Under the pieces are notes generated by a model. It ran no database searches and was not told the origin of the DNA. It saw only the letters and a program-made list of their open reading frames with translations. The translations under genes were made by a program, and so were the position numbers. This document shows, in pieces, positions 1-10,508 of a stretch of 64,000 bases of DNA. Origin of the DNA: an uncultured Bacteroidota bacterium (GTDB lineage Bacteria; Bacteroidota; Bacteroidia; Chitinophagales; Saprospiraceae); assembly GCA_902609095.1 (NCBI GenBank), contig CACLQQ010000004.1, forward strand, positions 1 through 64,000. The letters run 5' to 3'. How positions within the stretch are numbered: position 1 is the first letter of the stretch; every line of letters starts with the position of its first letter.

Positions 1-28
1 CAGAGTATTACAGATTTCATTATACTAA

Positions 29-1345
29 TTAGAATAATGTCACTTCTCCAGTAAGGCGCTGACTAGTCCCATCGGGGTATTCAATTTCCAAAATATATAC
101 ATAAACCCCAGACAATACTTTTTTACCATCATAAGTGGTTCCGTCCCATCCGGATTCAATAGAATGATGATCATTGGAATAAAAGATACGTGCACCCCAC
201 TTATCTATAATATTCAGATAAGTAAAAGATCCGATAAATTGGGGGTGAGGTGTGATGATAAAAAGATGGTTCTCCCTGCTTGACCTGTCGAATGCATTAG
301 GGATGTATACTGGACATGGTTTTTGACCAACCACCAGAGTAGTGTCATAAACACAAGAGTTATACGGAGATGTAGCAGATGTATATTCCATTATAGATAG
401 GTCATGTTGGCCGGCAGCTATATTTTCAAACCGAGGATGGTTTTGAAAAGAAGAACCATCTAGAGAATAAGATGCTTGGCTTTTAATGCCAGATGGATCA
501 ACTATAAGTTGACCATTGGATTCACCGCAATCAGGAAGAACGGATAAAGACGGGTTTAGAGAGACGTCTTTGATGAGAACCATGGTACTATCGTATAATG
601 TGCCTTCTGTCTCTGCAAATAGAATGTCATCCAAGGCGAAGTCATTTCCGCTTCTATCTTCATTTTTGTTAATTATACAAATGTTGGCTATGCTTGTGTC
701 TTTTGATCTCCACAATTCATAAAACTGTCGCCATTCGCAGACCTCTTCTTGAGCAGTAAATATTTGACCGATTCTTGAGTCATTGATAGAAAACTGGAGT
801 TCTGCGGGATTCTCTCCAAGCACAGAGGTTAGCCATGCAGAAAATGCATAAGTGCTTTGAGGATTGACCTCCACAGTTTGACACCAAACCTTTTGTCCTT
901 CTATAGGAGAGCCATCAATCACCATCATCATGCCTTCTCCTGAAGTATGATCAGGACAATCCGTGAAATAAGTACCATTAAGCTGCGCTGCACTTGTACT
1001 TACTCCATACAACCCCTGAGTGAAGATTCTGTCGGTAAATGGATAATCGCTGCTGAAACCTAAATTGCCTTCTTCAAAGTCATGGTTGATGATAAGGTTT
1101 TCACTTATGAGATCACCAATCATTTCTACTACATAGAGCGTATTTAAAACGGGTGATGCTATTGGATTTTGAATGGTTGAATTGTCAAGACTCACAAATG
1201 GGTACCACTTGTACCCAGATCGCCCAGGAGATGCCAACAGTTGTACTTCGTCTGATGGATCACATAATAAAAGTGTATCAATCTGAGCGTTAACAGAGTT
1301 AACGCAGAGCAAAATTAGTCCGCTCAAAATAGATTTCATGTACAC
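29..1345 (-). CDS. Secreted protein with gliding-motility-associated / T9SS type B C-terminal sorting domain
   Basis: 438 aa ORF; N-terminal signal peptide; C-terminus VYIPNAFDRSSRENHLF...FTYLNIIDKWGARIFYSND...GWDGTTYDGKKVLSGVYVYILEIEYPDG is typical of CHU_C/type B CTD. Confidence 0.85.
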   Translation of the reverse strand: MYMKSILSGLILLCVNSVNAQIDTLLLCDPSDEVQLLASPGRSGYKWYPFVSLDNSTIQNPIASPVLNTLYVVEMIGDLISENLIINHDFEEGNLGFSSDYPFTDRIFTQGLYGVSTSAAQLNGTYFTDCPDHTSGEGMMMVIDGSPIEGQKVWCQTVEVNPQSTYAFSAWLTSVLGENPAELQFSINDSRIGQIFTAQEEVCEWRQFYELWRSKDTSIANICIINKNEDRSGNDFALDDILFAETEGTLYDSTMVLIKDVSLNPSLSVLPDCGESNGQLIVDPSGIKSQASYSLDGSSFQNHPRFENIAAGQHDLSIMEYTSATSPYNSCVYDTTLVVGQKPCPVYIPNAFDRSSRENHLFIITPHPQFIGSFTYLNIIDKWGARIFYSNDHHSIESGWDGTTYDGKKVLSGVYVYILEIEYPDGTSQRLTGEVTLF

Positions 1346-2214
1346 AAAAGATAATGTAAAAACATTATAAACACAACTATTTGGAGGTTACATCGCTAAG
1401 CGAATAGTTGAAATCGGGAATTGTCGTAGCAGTGTGCGTCGTGCAGATAGGTATTACTAATAACCAATAATTATAACAGGTAAAAAATTTGGAAGTAAAG
1501 GATAATTTTTTGTGAGCCGTTGCATTATCAATAATTCCGATAGGATTTTAATATGTATACTCGTCCTAAAGCTAAATTTCAGCGCAACACAGGATGAGTA
1601 AACGTAACCTTGCCAAAGATTTTAGGTTCCATTCATATGACAGATATCAATGTAGCGTTTTACGAGAGAGATGTGAGTAATCTAAAAATGGAACCAAACT
1701 CTTTAATCGAGCAAATTTTGAATTCAGGGATAAGGGAGATGAAGAGCAAATTTTAAGAGAATTGCTGACTTTTATATCAGGGTATAAAGTGCTAAAGTAT
1801 TTGTAATTCATAAGCAGTTGAATGTAAATGAGCCAATTAGTTGTGAAGTCCTAACATTGAACCTTAGCAATATAATTGCTTGGTGTGATCAAGTATATGG
1901 ATACAATGGTCGATTCTAAAATGATAAAATTAATGTTGATGACAGGATTTATAAGAAAAAAGGTAGCCTTGACTTGTACGTATAATTTTAAAAACTTCCT
2001 TAGTTTAACAGTTACTAGTTTTGAATGCTATACAGGTACTATAAAGTAAATTTTCCATCAGGCGTTCACTACCTATGCTATTCGAGAAACTGTGATTTGG
2101 AATTAATATGATCGTTGAACCTTATGATTTATATGGATTTGAAGTGTTAAACTACAGAGAGAGAAGATAATTTCTTACATTTTGTTGGCTATAGTTGTTA
2201 ATCTAATTTAAACC

Positions 2215-3105
2215 CTGCTCGGATGAGTTCGATAGATTTTTAATGTGCATCTGTTTCTGAATTGACCGACCCCCAATTTATCATATCATGTCCAGTTTCT
2301 TTGAACATATAGCTATTCACCCAAACATAATTCTCTTTTAATTACCGTAGGTATAATTCTTCTTCTGCTCTTGATATTTCGTATTCGCCATAAATATTAA
2401 AAGTGGTTGTTGGTAACCCTTTTAAATTGTCAGACCAAAGAGGAGATCTGTACCTACTTTTAACTTCTTCGTGGCTTGTGAAATATAGATCTTTGCATTC
2501 AGTCCATGATAAACCGCCAACATCAAGAGCAGCATAGACAAGAAGTTGGAACTTAAAGTCAGGATTATTTTCTTAATTTATTGCTCTTAAAAAAGTTGAT
2601 GCCGCAAAATATGCTCCTGCATTTTCACCAGATATTGCAAATTTGTTCTTATTGAGTCCGAGTTCTTTCGCATGTTTATATATCCAGTTAGAAGCCTCAT
2701 ATACATCATCATGAGATGATGGGTATTTGTTTTCAGGAGCTAATCTGTAATCAATTGCGATAATGACTACATCCGTTTTTAGGCTTAGATACTTATAAAT
2801 TTCATCACGACTATCTAAGCTTCCTGCTACCCAACATGCACCATGAACATAAATCAATCCTGGTTTCAGGGTATTCTCATCCGAATTATATATTCGAATT
2901 CCTATTTGTCTGCTATTTAGATTAATGGCCCTGTCATATGAAGTAACCTCATACCGTGATTACTCTGGCTTTATTAGTTCTACTTGTGCACGAAATTGAT
3001 TAATACTTTCCGGAGTGGATAACTATGCCTCTTGGGATAATATGGTTGATAAATTTAGGCTTAGGATGAACCCAGTTATCATTAATTGAAATTCATACGT
3101 CATTT
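2215..3105 (-). pseudogene. Alpha/beta hydrolase (acetyl-esterase-like), degraded
   Basis: Fragments LIYVHGACWVAGSLDSRDEIYKYLS...VVIIAIDYRLAPENKYPSSHDDVYEASNWIYKHAKELGLNKNKFAISGENAGA (HGxxW, DYRLAPE), then in-frame TAA, then ENNPDFKFQLLVYAALDVGG...RYRSPLWSDNLKGLPTTTFNIYGEYE. Confidence 0.75.
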
Positions 3106-3133
3106 GATTTTTTTGGAGGTGCTCTACTAAATT

Positions 3134-4044
3134 CTAGGCAAGACCAATGCACACAAAAGTAAGTGTATTAATTTTCCCTAATAGCTGAGCAAATGGAATC
3201 ACCGCGTCCAAGACCCAATTCTCCCAATAGTATTCTGCTGGAGTCAGACTAAATAGACCTTTTAACGGAGCAGCAATGATTCTTCTAATGGTTTTTAAGA
3301 AAGTGCACAAAGTATAATTATCTGGAAATACCTCTCGTCCATCTCTCGCTGTGGCATAGGCTGACCGAATATACCATGAGAGCTTCAGTTTTGCTGGTAG
3401 GACGAGGTGATTTATAGCTTGGGATCATAACCGATTAGATATCCTTTAGCCCTGAGCTGATCATGTACAATGTTTTCGGCGGCATAGCCGATCTTATTTC
3501 CCTCCATTCCAATGCAAGTGGGGAATCCTACGATATCGTTTAGAGCTGCCTTTTTGATGAAGATGTTGCTAACCCAGTTATATTCTTCTGGGGTTAGGGA
3601 GTCCCGTTTTTCTCTTAGGAATGGTTTAGAACCAAAATTAGAGGATAACCATCGGGGCTGAGGATATTTCCACCAGGACTTGATATGTCCGCCAAAACAG
3701 TCATACTTATCCTTTCTGATGATATCTAAGGCTGTTGTCAAGTAGGATAGTGAGATGAGCGCATCATCATCTACAAATCCTATCCAAGAGTCTTTGACAT
3801 GTGAGATACCAGTATTGCGAGCATGACTGAGCCCTGCTATATTGTCTTGCATAATATTGATGGGCCAGTTAAGTAAGTTGATGACCTCAGTTATCTGTGA
3901 CAAACTTGATTCATGATTATTCACAACGAGGACCTCTAATTGGCCCAACGCACCTTTTGAGATACTATCAATTACAGATTTGAGGCAATTGGCTAATAGC
4001 CCAACTCGATTGTATGTACAGATCAGGAGTGTTAGTGATGTCAT
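3134..4044 (-). pseudogene. Glycosyltransferase family 2, frameshifted near C-terminus
   Basis: MTSLTLLICTYNRVGLLANCLKSV...DDDALISLSYL...GYDPKL, then stop; another frame continues INHLVLPAKLKLSWYIRSAYATARDGREVFPDNYTL to a TAG at 3136-3134. Confidence 0.8.
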
Positions 4045-4542
4045 ATGATCGGCATAGCGATGACTTGTTTGCCTATAGTCCCTCTTTGATGAGTATGAGG
4101 CCATAACAGATCAAAATGAGGGCGATCATCTAATTGATAGGGACTCTCAGTTATCCAAGTGGTAAAAATATACTGGTATAGATTAGGAGGAACCATATTA
4201 CTATGTATAGTGAATTGAGCGGATAGACCAGCGCTTAGACTAATATAATTCTCGCCAGCCTCTTGGAATCTATCCTCACTGATTCTCACTGCAGTCCATT
4301 CGGTATATTCTTTAGCAGTGTTAAAAGGCGTATAGTAATCTTATAGGGTAGACCCGGATATCATAAACTATGGCCTCTTCATCAATTGACTGAAAGGTTT
4401 TTCTAACAGGCATGAATGACCTAAATAGTTCTGGAGTACGATCATGGATCAATGACATGGTTCGCGATTGACCCTTAAAGTAAGAGGTCTCAATTTCTTC
4501 TATTATCGGCTTATCGATGTCTCGGAATGGTCCTAATGGCAT
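4041..4542 (-). pseudogene. GyrI-like / AraC effector-binding domain protein, frameshifted
   Basis: Two ORF fragments: SYFKGQSRTMSLIHDRTPELFRSFMPVRKTF...DIRVYP and RISEDRFQEAGENYISLSAGLSAQFTIHSN...QYIFTTWITESPYQLDDRPHFDLL resemble standalone GyrI-like domain proteins. Confidence 0.6.
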
Positions 4543-4584
4543 GGCATAAAAATAGTATCTTATATGTTGAGCTTTTGTTATTTC

Positions 4585-4616
4585 ACGCTAAGACGCTAAG
4601 ACGCTAAGACGCTAAG
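4585..4616. repeat. Tandem repeat, 4 perfect copies of ACGCTAAG
   Basis: tttc(acgctaag)x4gtttt read directly. Confidence 0.97.
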
Positions 4617-4711
4617 GTTTTGGAATAAAACTATGTGGTTCTCTTTTACTTAACGACCTCTGCAGCTCTGTGAGATATGTTCTTAATATAGAGATGACTA
4701 TTTACCTTAGT

Positions 4712-5490
4712 ATGGTGATTTCGGTAATCATACCTCTATATAATAGTGCTCAGTGGATCGAACAGTGTATTGAATCAGTGCTCCCGTTCTATCAGGTGGT
4801 TCAAATCATAGCAGAAGATGATGGATCAACGGATAACACAGGGTGGTTTATTGAGCAACTTAGCTTGAGAGATCATCGTATTGAAATTTATACCCATCCA
4901 AACCAAATAAACTTAGGTGTAGCGCTTCTCGAAATCTTGGTATCCAAAAGGTAAATCATGAGTGGATCGCCTTCCTTGAAGCAGACGACTACTAATTGCC
5001 AAATAGATTTGATACGATTGATTTTGATGCAGATGCGGATGGGTATTATAGTTTTATTCAGACCCTATATGAAGGGAATGGCCATCAGGATTCATTTCCT
5101 CAAGCTGTCACAGGTATATCCGACCCAGTTTCAGCAAGAGAATTATTTAAATTTTTGACTGATCAATCGGTGCAATACTTTTCGATTATTAGTCTGATAG
5201 TGAAGAAAACGGCGCTTGAACAAGTTAGAGGATTTGATGAAAGCCTACAAGTAGGAGAAGATACGGACTTAATCTGGCGCTTAGCTGCTAACTGTACATT
5301 AGAGTCAATTGAGCATCAATCGCCTATGGCGATCAGAAGGATCCATGGTCAGAATTCACATCAACGGTATGTCCTCAAATCCAAGTTTTATAAAAAGTGG
5401 ATCGATCAGACCGATATCCGATTATCCAGAACAGCCAGAAAAAGATTTATAGCTACTTATCTGAGCTATGCCCCAGAATATAGTAAACGG
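4712..5490 (+). pseudogene. Glycosyltransferase family 2 (frameshift + nonsense, 3' truncated)
   Basis: MVISVIIPLYNSAQWIEQCIESVLPFYQVVQIIAEDDGSTDNT..., frameshift to SRNLGIQKVNHEWIAFLEADDY, in-frame TAA, LPNRFDTIDFD...RGFDESLQVGEDTDLIWRLA. Confidence 0.8.
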
Positions 5491-6309
5491 TCTTGGTTAA
5501 CTAAGAGTTCTGCTATCACAGTTTGTGATTGTCGTCCGAGGAATCGGGCATGTACACCGAGAGACTTTGCTAAACCCTCTAATTTGGTTGATAGGGGTCC
5601 ATCTCCAAAGATGGTAAGCTGGATAGGGTAAAGATAGCTTAGAGCAGGCTTCAATTAGCAGGTGTAACTGCTTGCGAGTTATTAGGTCGCCGACATATAT
5701 GATGTTGAACGAATCTGGCTTATCATGGTGCCTGAGCTGGAATAGATTGGCATCAATGAAATTAGGCATCACCTGTACATTTGGGAATCTTTGCTCTATG
5801 GCGCACTTGAGTTGTTTACTGACTGCTATGATCCTATCCGTCTGAGTGTAAGCCGTAGTCAGGATCTCTTGATGCACTGAATTTAAATCATTACGTTGTA
5901 CAGCTGTGACATGCTCGGTGATGATATACGGGATGTTAAAATGGTGCTTAATCAGGGCAGCGATCTATCCTCCGAGATAAGTGTGTGCATGAATGATATC
6001 CGGTATGTAATATTCTGATAGATATCTTTTGACTTGAGTGTAAAAGATCTTGAGCCATAGGAGCATACTAAGCCAATTATTTCTGGGTAATGATCAGTGT
6101 GAGCTTGTGCGGTTAACAGTGATTTTCACTTGATCGGTTGAAGTATGTGGTCTCATAAGATTTCTCCAATTAGCCATACTGACATCAGCGTATACTAAGT
6201 CCATGTGCCATCCTATGTGACGCAGCATTTCCACCTGATATTTAACAAAGTCACTATTCCATGGAGATCTGTTGGAGGGATACCACCCAGGTATTGTGAG
6301 AACTTTCAT
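5466..6309 (-). pseudogene. Glycosyltransferase family 4 (multiple frameshifts, C-terminal catalytic part missing)
   Basis: MKVLTIPGWYPSNRSPWNSDFVKYQVEMLRHIGW (N-term); DRIIAVSKQLKCAIEQRFPNVQVMPNFIDANLFQ...NIIYVGDLITRKQLHLLIEA; LTIFGDGPLSTKLEGLAKSLGVHARFLGRQSQ. Confidence 0.8.
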
Positions 6310-6372
6310 GTCTTTAGGAGATTCGATCTTCAGCTAAATCTTTAGTTTAACACTCTACAAGGTGAGAATAAA

Positions 6373-7251
6373 ATGAACATCAAGTATTCCATTATTATCC
6401 CTTATTATCGTCAGTCAAAGGCATTGTCAAAGGTGCCTGATAGCATTGACTAAACAGGGTTATACAAATAATTTTGAGATTATAGTCGTCCATCATCAGG
6501 AGGATTCATTGGATGATATTCGTTCAAATTATCCATCTGTTCATTGGCTATAGAATAGTTTTCATCCCAACCCCTATCATTTTCGGAACTTAGGGACTAA
6601 ACAAGCCAAAGGAGCTTATTACAGCTTTGTTGATGCTAGGTATATTCCTCGATCTGATTGGCTTACGCGTTTGGACTCTTATATCAATAAGCACCATGAT
6701 GCAAAGGCTTTGTAGGTCAAATCAATGTGATTCCTCATAGTAACAAGCTCAAAGATGCTGTCCAAAGTCTATTATACCTCAATCACAAAAAGAACATCGA
6801 GAGATAATATGGAGTGCCTGCAGGCCATATGATTGTAAATGAATCTGTTTTTAAGAATTCTGGCGTATTTAGTATGGTGATCAACTCAGGGAATGATATC
6901 ATGTATACTAAGAGTTTGATCCAATCTGGTGTTACCATTTACTATGTAAATGACGCTGTAGTTGATTATCAAATCTTCGATTACCATCAGCTCAAAAACA
7001 AGATGAAGAAATATGCCAAGGGGGTAGTAGCTCACGGCAATAGTTCAGTCAGACAAATTCTATTTGGCTTTTTGCCGATGAGGTGGGGATTAATTCACGA
7101 TATCTTGGATGATCGAGAAATAGATGGCCTCTTCATTAAGAATAAAGTGAGGCTATGGTTCTTGGTTTGGAGCGTAAAGATTCACTTTGCTATAAACTTT
7201 ATGCGGGCACAGCAGCATCACTATTTTGGAGCATCTCGTGATAAGGGATGA
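6373..7251 (+). pseudogene. Glycosyltransferase family 2, multiple frameshifts/stops
   Basis: MNIKYSIIIPYYRQSKAL..., NFEIIVVHHQEDSLDDIRSNYPSVHWL*, FHPNPYHFRNLGTKQAKGAYYSFVDARYIPRSDWL, VPAGHMIVNESVFKNSGVF across frames. Confidence 0.75.
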
Positions 7252-8143
7252 ATACATCATATCCTTTATCAGTGAAGTAGGCTTTGGTTTCTTCTTCAGA
7301 AAGAGCCGTTGCAATCATTACGAAATCTCCACCCCAAGCTCCTAAGGATTTTATAGAACCCTCAAAGTCTTGGAATCTTGCATTCTTCACACACTGCATG
7401 CCTAATTCTTTGGCGAGCAGCATTTCGTGAGCATCAATGGTTTCCATGAAGCCCTGCAGGGTAGTATCTGATAGGGCTTTGTCTGTAAGGATAGAAACCT
7501 CTTTGGCAAGGGCTTTTCTTCTTTTGACGTTTTTAGAGTAGTGGTATATCGCAGATTCGCTGCTCTGTTTATTACCAAGATACATGAAGTAAACTTGAGA
7601 TAGAAAGTCTGGGTTAAAATCTATCTCTTGGAAGTTTAGCTCTTCATGACGGAGTTGGTATATGATTGGCCCCTCTGCTTTAGCACAAGCAATATCGTAA
7701 CCGCTACCAGATGAGATTCTAAAGTGTAAGTGGAATGGATTTATCTGAGCCCAATTAGCCACATTATTGATCAATGTGCTGCTGGACCCTAAACCCCATG
7801 TTATGGGAAAATCGATTCTGTTGATGGCCTTGAAACCATTCCATTTGTTTAGAAACTCAGTATTATATCTTACTGCTCCTTTAAGAAGTTTTTGAATGTA
7901 CCTAGAGGTTCCCTCGTCAGACGTCCTTACTGAAGAGAAATCATAAAGCGAAATCTGTGCCTCAAACCACAATTCGTCATTCTGATCATAGCACTCCCAG
8001 ATGAGATCTGATCCACGATGAGGTTTAATTTCTAATGATTGTCCCTTCTTACAAGGGATAGCGAGAGATTTGGCACCGTCGATGACCGCATACTCTCCAA
8101 AGAGCAACAGTTTTCCATGGCTTTTAAATAATTTATTCGGCAC
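7199..8143 (-). CDS. GYDIA-type GHMP kinase (mevalonate-kinase-like)
   Basis: 314 aa; HGKLLLFGEYAVIDGAKSLAIP, ITWGLGSSST, SGSGYDIACA motif. Confidence 0.88.
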   Translation of the reverse strand: MPNKLFKSHGKLLLFGEYAVIDGAKSLAIPCKKGQSLEIKPHRGSDLIWECYDQNDELWFEAQISLYDFSSVRTSDEGTSRYIQKLLKGAVRYNTEFLNKWNGFKAINRIDFPITWGLGSSSTLINNVANWAQINPFHLHFRISSGSGYDIACAKAEGPIIYQLRHEELNFQEIDFNPDFLSQVYFMYLGNKQSSESAIYHYSKNVKRRKALAKEVSILTDKALSDTTLQGFMETIDAHEMLLAKELGMQCVKNARFQDFEGSIKSLGAWGGDFVMIATALSEEETKAYFTDKGYDVFIPYHEMLQNSDAAVPA

Positions 8144-8229
8144 CAGTTAAGCTTAATAGTCAGCGAAGATAAAAATATATTAATACATGCAATTATTTTC
8201 AATATGAAAAAGTATAATATTTAGTTTTT

Positions 8230-8977
8230 GTAGTCGATCTCTAGTACTGGCTCCAATCGCCTATATACTTTTTGTAGTCGCTACTCATAAATCTTAAACG
8301 CAACTCTTAGCTCGGCTTTGGCTTTGATCTTTATAAAATTTTCATATTCTACCGGATTTATGGACATATCTGAAACAGTGGATTTATAGCTACGAGCTTC
8401 TGCTTAAACCATAGGTTTGACGCCGATGTTGTGATCTACTTCTACAATTGATATAGGTTTACCTAATTTTTTGATCATAGACCTCTGCTAAAATTTCTGC
8501 TTTATGTTTGGCGATAGGTAAAGCCTCTTTTTGATCATAGATTTTGAATTTGGCAATGTCATGACTGACCAACTTGGTCATGTTTATACTTTTTATACCA
8601 CAATTATTCAGGCCGTATGTCAAATTATTTGCCTACCTAAAATCGGTGAGGATTATTTCGATGTTTTTATTGACTAAGAAGTCTTTTCCTCTATGTCGCC
8701 AATGCTTTCCTGTATGTTTTAAGGAAATCTGACTTTTTTTAATTTCGAGTTGCTCTAACTCATCTATTAGGTTGTTTTCTATAGTCGTGATATCGATTTT
8801 AGTTTTGTAGTCTTCCCATTTTTTGCTTTCGAACAGTTCTTTCCAATATTCTTCAAAATTGATGGTAAAATGGATTTCATCGGGGTCAATGCTTAAGCTA
8901 TGTTGCCCTGTTACTTCTATCGTTTGTAGATCTTTATAATTATTTTGCGACATAAGTATAGTTGTAATTGTAACCAT
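8230..8977 (-). pseudogene. SIMPL/DUF541 domain protein, degraded
   Basis: N-terminal fragment TIEVTGQHSLSIDPDEIHFTINFEEYWKELFESKKWEDYKTKIDITTIENNLIDELEQLEIKKSQISLKHTG; remainder of the coding signal is interrupted downstream. Confidence 0.55.
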
Positions 8978-9117
8978 TAGTGCTGTTATTATTGTTTCAA
9001 TAATAGTCTGATTCTTGAATTAAAAAATATCAATCACGTTATAAACGTAATTGTTAACACAGTTTGCCTAAAAAGACTGTCTTAAAGATTTATTTAAAAA
9101 ACTTTAAGTCCTATTAT

Positions 9118-10410
9118 ATGAAGAATGTACTGATTGTAGTCTTTATTATCTGTTTTGGCTTGGCATCATGGTTTGCATTTGGGTTATATGGAGATGTAAT
9201 GCTTCGCAAACATTATAAAGAAGATATCGCTGAAATCAATCGTGTAAACTACGAACTGTTTAACGCAGAGTTATGGAAGAGGGAGGCTCTGGACATATTT
9301 GAAACGAAGATTAAGGAATTCGAGATATCAAATGAGATGTATGGGTTTTTGGATGACCAGGTTCAAGCCTATCTGAATACTATGTATGAAAGGTATATCG
9401 AATCTGGAGAACTAGTGGAGATGATATTTCAGCAATTAGAGGACAGTGGCACGGCCAACAAGATGTTTCTGAACATCATTAAGAAAAATGTTTCTGCGCA
9501 GATAGGTCAGATGGATTTGAGAAAACAGATTCCTGGTTTATCAAAACAAGTTATTGATGAGATTAAATTGGATGAACCCCTGATTAAAAGCTATATGCAG
9601 GCAGAGCTATTAAGACTTGTTTTAGATGATTCTTCTCGAGAAATGGTTGATAGACGATACTTGATTTATAATAAGTACTTAATGAATGATTTGGCTGATA
9701 CGGAAGCCTACCTAAATACTCAGATAGCAAATTATGATAGCAAGATCTCAACAAACACGAAGTACTCACTATTTGGACTTGGTTTTTTATTGATCATATC
9801 AATACTCATATATCGACAATCTTATGAGCTGGCCACTGGAGGATTGACATTGATTTCAATATTGCTATTGATCTTAGGTGTGTCTTTACCTATGATTGAT
9901 ATTGATGCTAGATTGGATTCATTTGTATTTGATTTGTTAGGTGAGCCAATTTCATTTGATGAACAAGTCATCTATTTTCAAAGCAAGTCAATCGTTGAAG
10001 TAACTAAGACCCTGTGGCTAAGTGGGGGTGTTGACCTAAAGGCTGTAGGGACCCTTTTATTGTTGTTTAGTATCGTCTTTCCATTTTTCAAATTGTTATT
10101 ATCTGCAGGGTACCTGTTTATCCACTCTTTTAGACTCAATAGGGTGGTGCAAAACATCATTTTTCACCTTGGCAAATGGAGTATGGCAGATGTCTTTGTG
10201 GTTGCCATTTTCATGGCATATATAGGCATGTATGGAATCATAACATCACAATTAAGTTCTATAGATCAAAACGATGGAGGACTTATCGTGGAAACCCTAA
10301 ATTATAGTCAGCTCTCGCTAGGAGCATTCTTTTTTACGACTTATACGATACTCTCAATCATTATAGGAATAATAATTAATAGGCGAAGTATTACTGATGC
10401 TGATGTATGA
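9118..10410 (+). CDS. Paraquat-inducible protein A (PqiA)-domain membrane protein with N-terminal coiled region
   Basis: GFLLIISILIYRQSYELATGGLTLISILLLILGVSLPMIDIDA...LLLFSIVFPFFKLL...LGKWSMADVFVVAIFMAYIG; likely start is the ATG at 9118 rather than the TTG at 9064. Confidence 0.75.
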   Translation: MKNVLIVVFIICFGLASWFAFGLYGDVMLRKHYKEDIAEINRVNYELFNAELWKREALDIFETKIKEFEISNEMYGFLDDQVQAYLNTMYERYIESGELVEMIFQQLEDSGTANKMFLNIIKKNVSAQIGQMDLRKQIPGLSKQVIDEIKLDEPLIKSYMQAELLRLVLDDSSREMVDRRYLIYNKYLMNDLADTEAYLNTQIANYDSKISTNTKYSLFGLGFLLIISILIYRQSYELATGGLTLISILLLILGVSLPMIDIDARLDSFVFDLLGEPISFDEQVIYFQSKSIVEVTKTLWLSGGVDLKAVGTLLLLFSIVFPFFKLLLSAGYLFIHSFRLNRVVQNIIFHLGKWSMADVFVVAIFMAYIGMYGIITSQLSSIDQNDGGLIVETLNYSQLSLGAFFFTTYTILSIIIGIIINRRSITDADV

Positions 10411-10508
10411 TAAAATTATTTATGCGAAAAATATGATCAATCTAAAGCAGTAGAGTTGATTCTGTTAGACAGAGCAAACTTATTTTTACTTCTTGAGTTT
10501 TTTTCTTA

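Noticed and set aside
516-722. 68 aa + strand ORF
   Set aside because: Antisense to the T9SS CTD protein; no motif
4585-4616. CRISPR-like repeat array
   Set aside because: 8-bp units are directly adjacent with no spacers, and no cas genes are present
9064-9117. TTG start extension of the PqiA-like gene
   Set aside because: ATG at 9118 gives a conventional N-terminal TM segment (MKNVLIVVFIICFGLASW)
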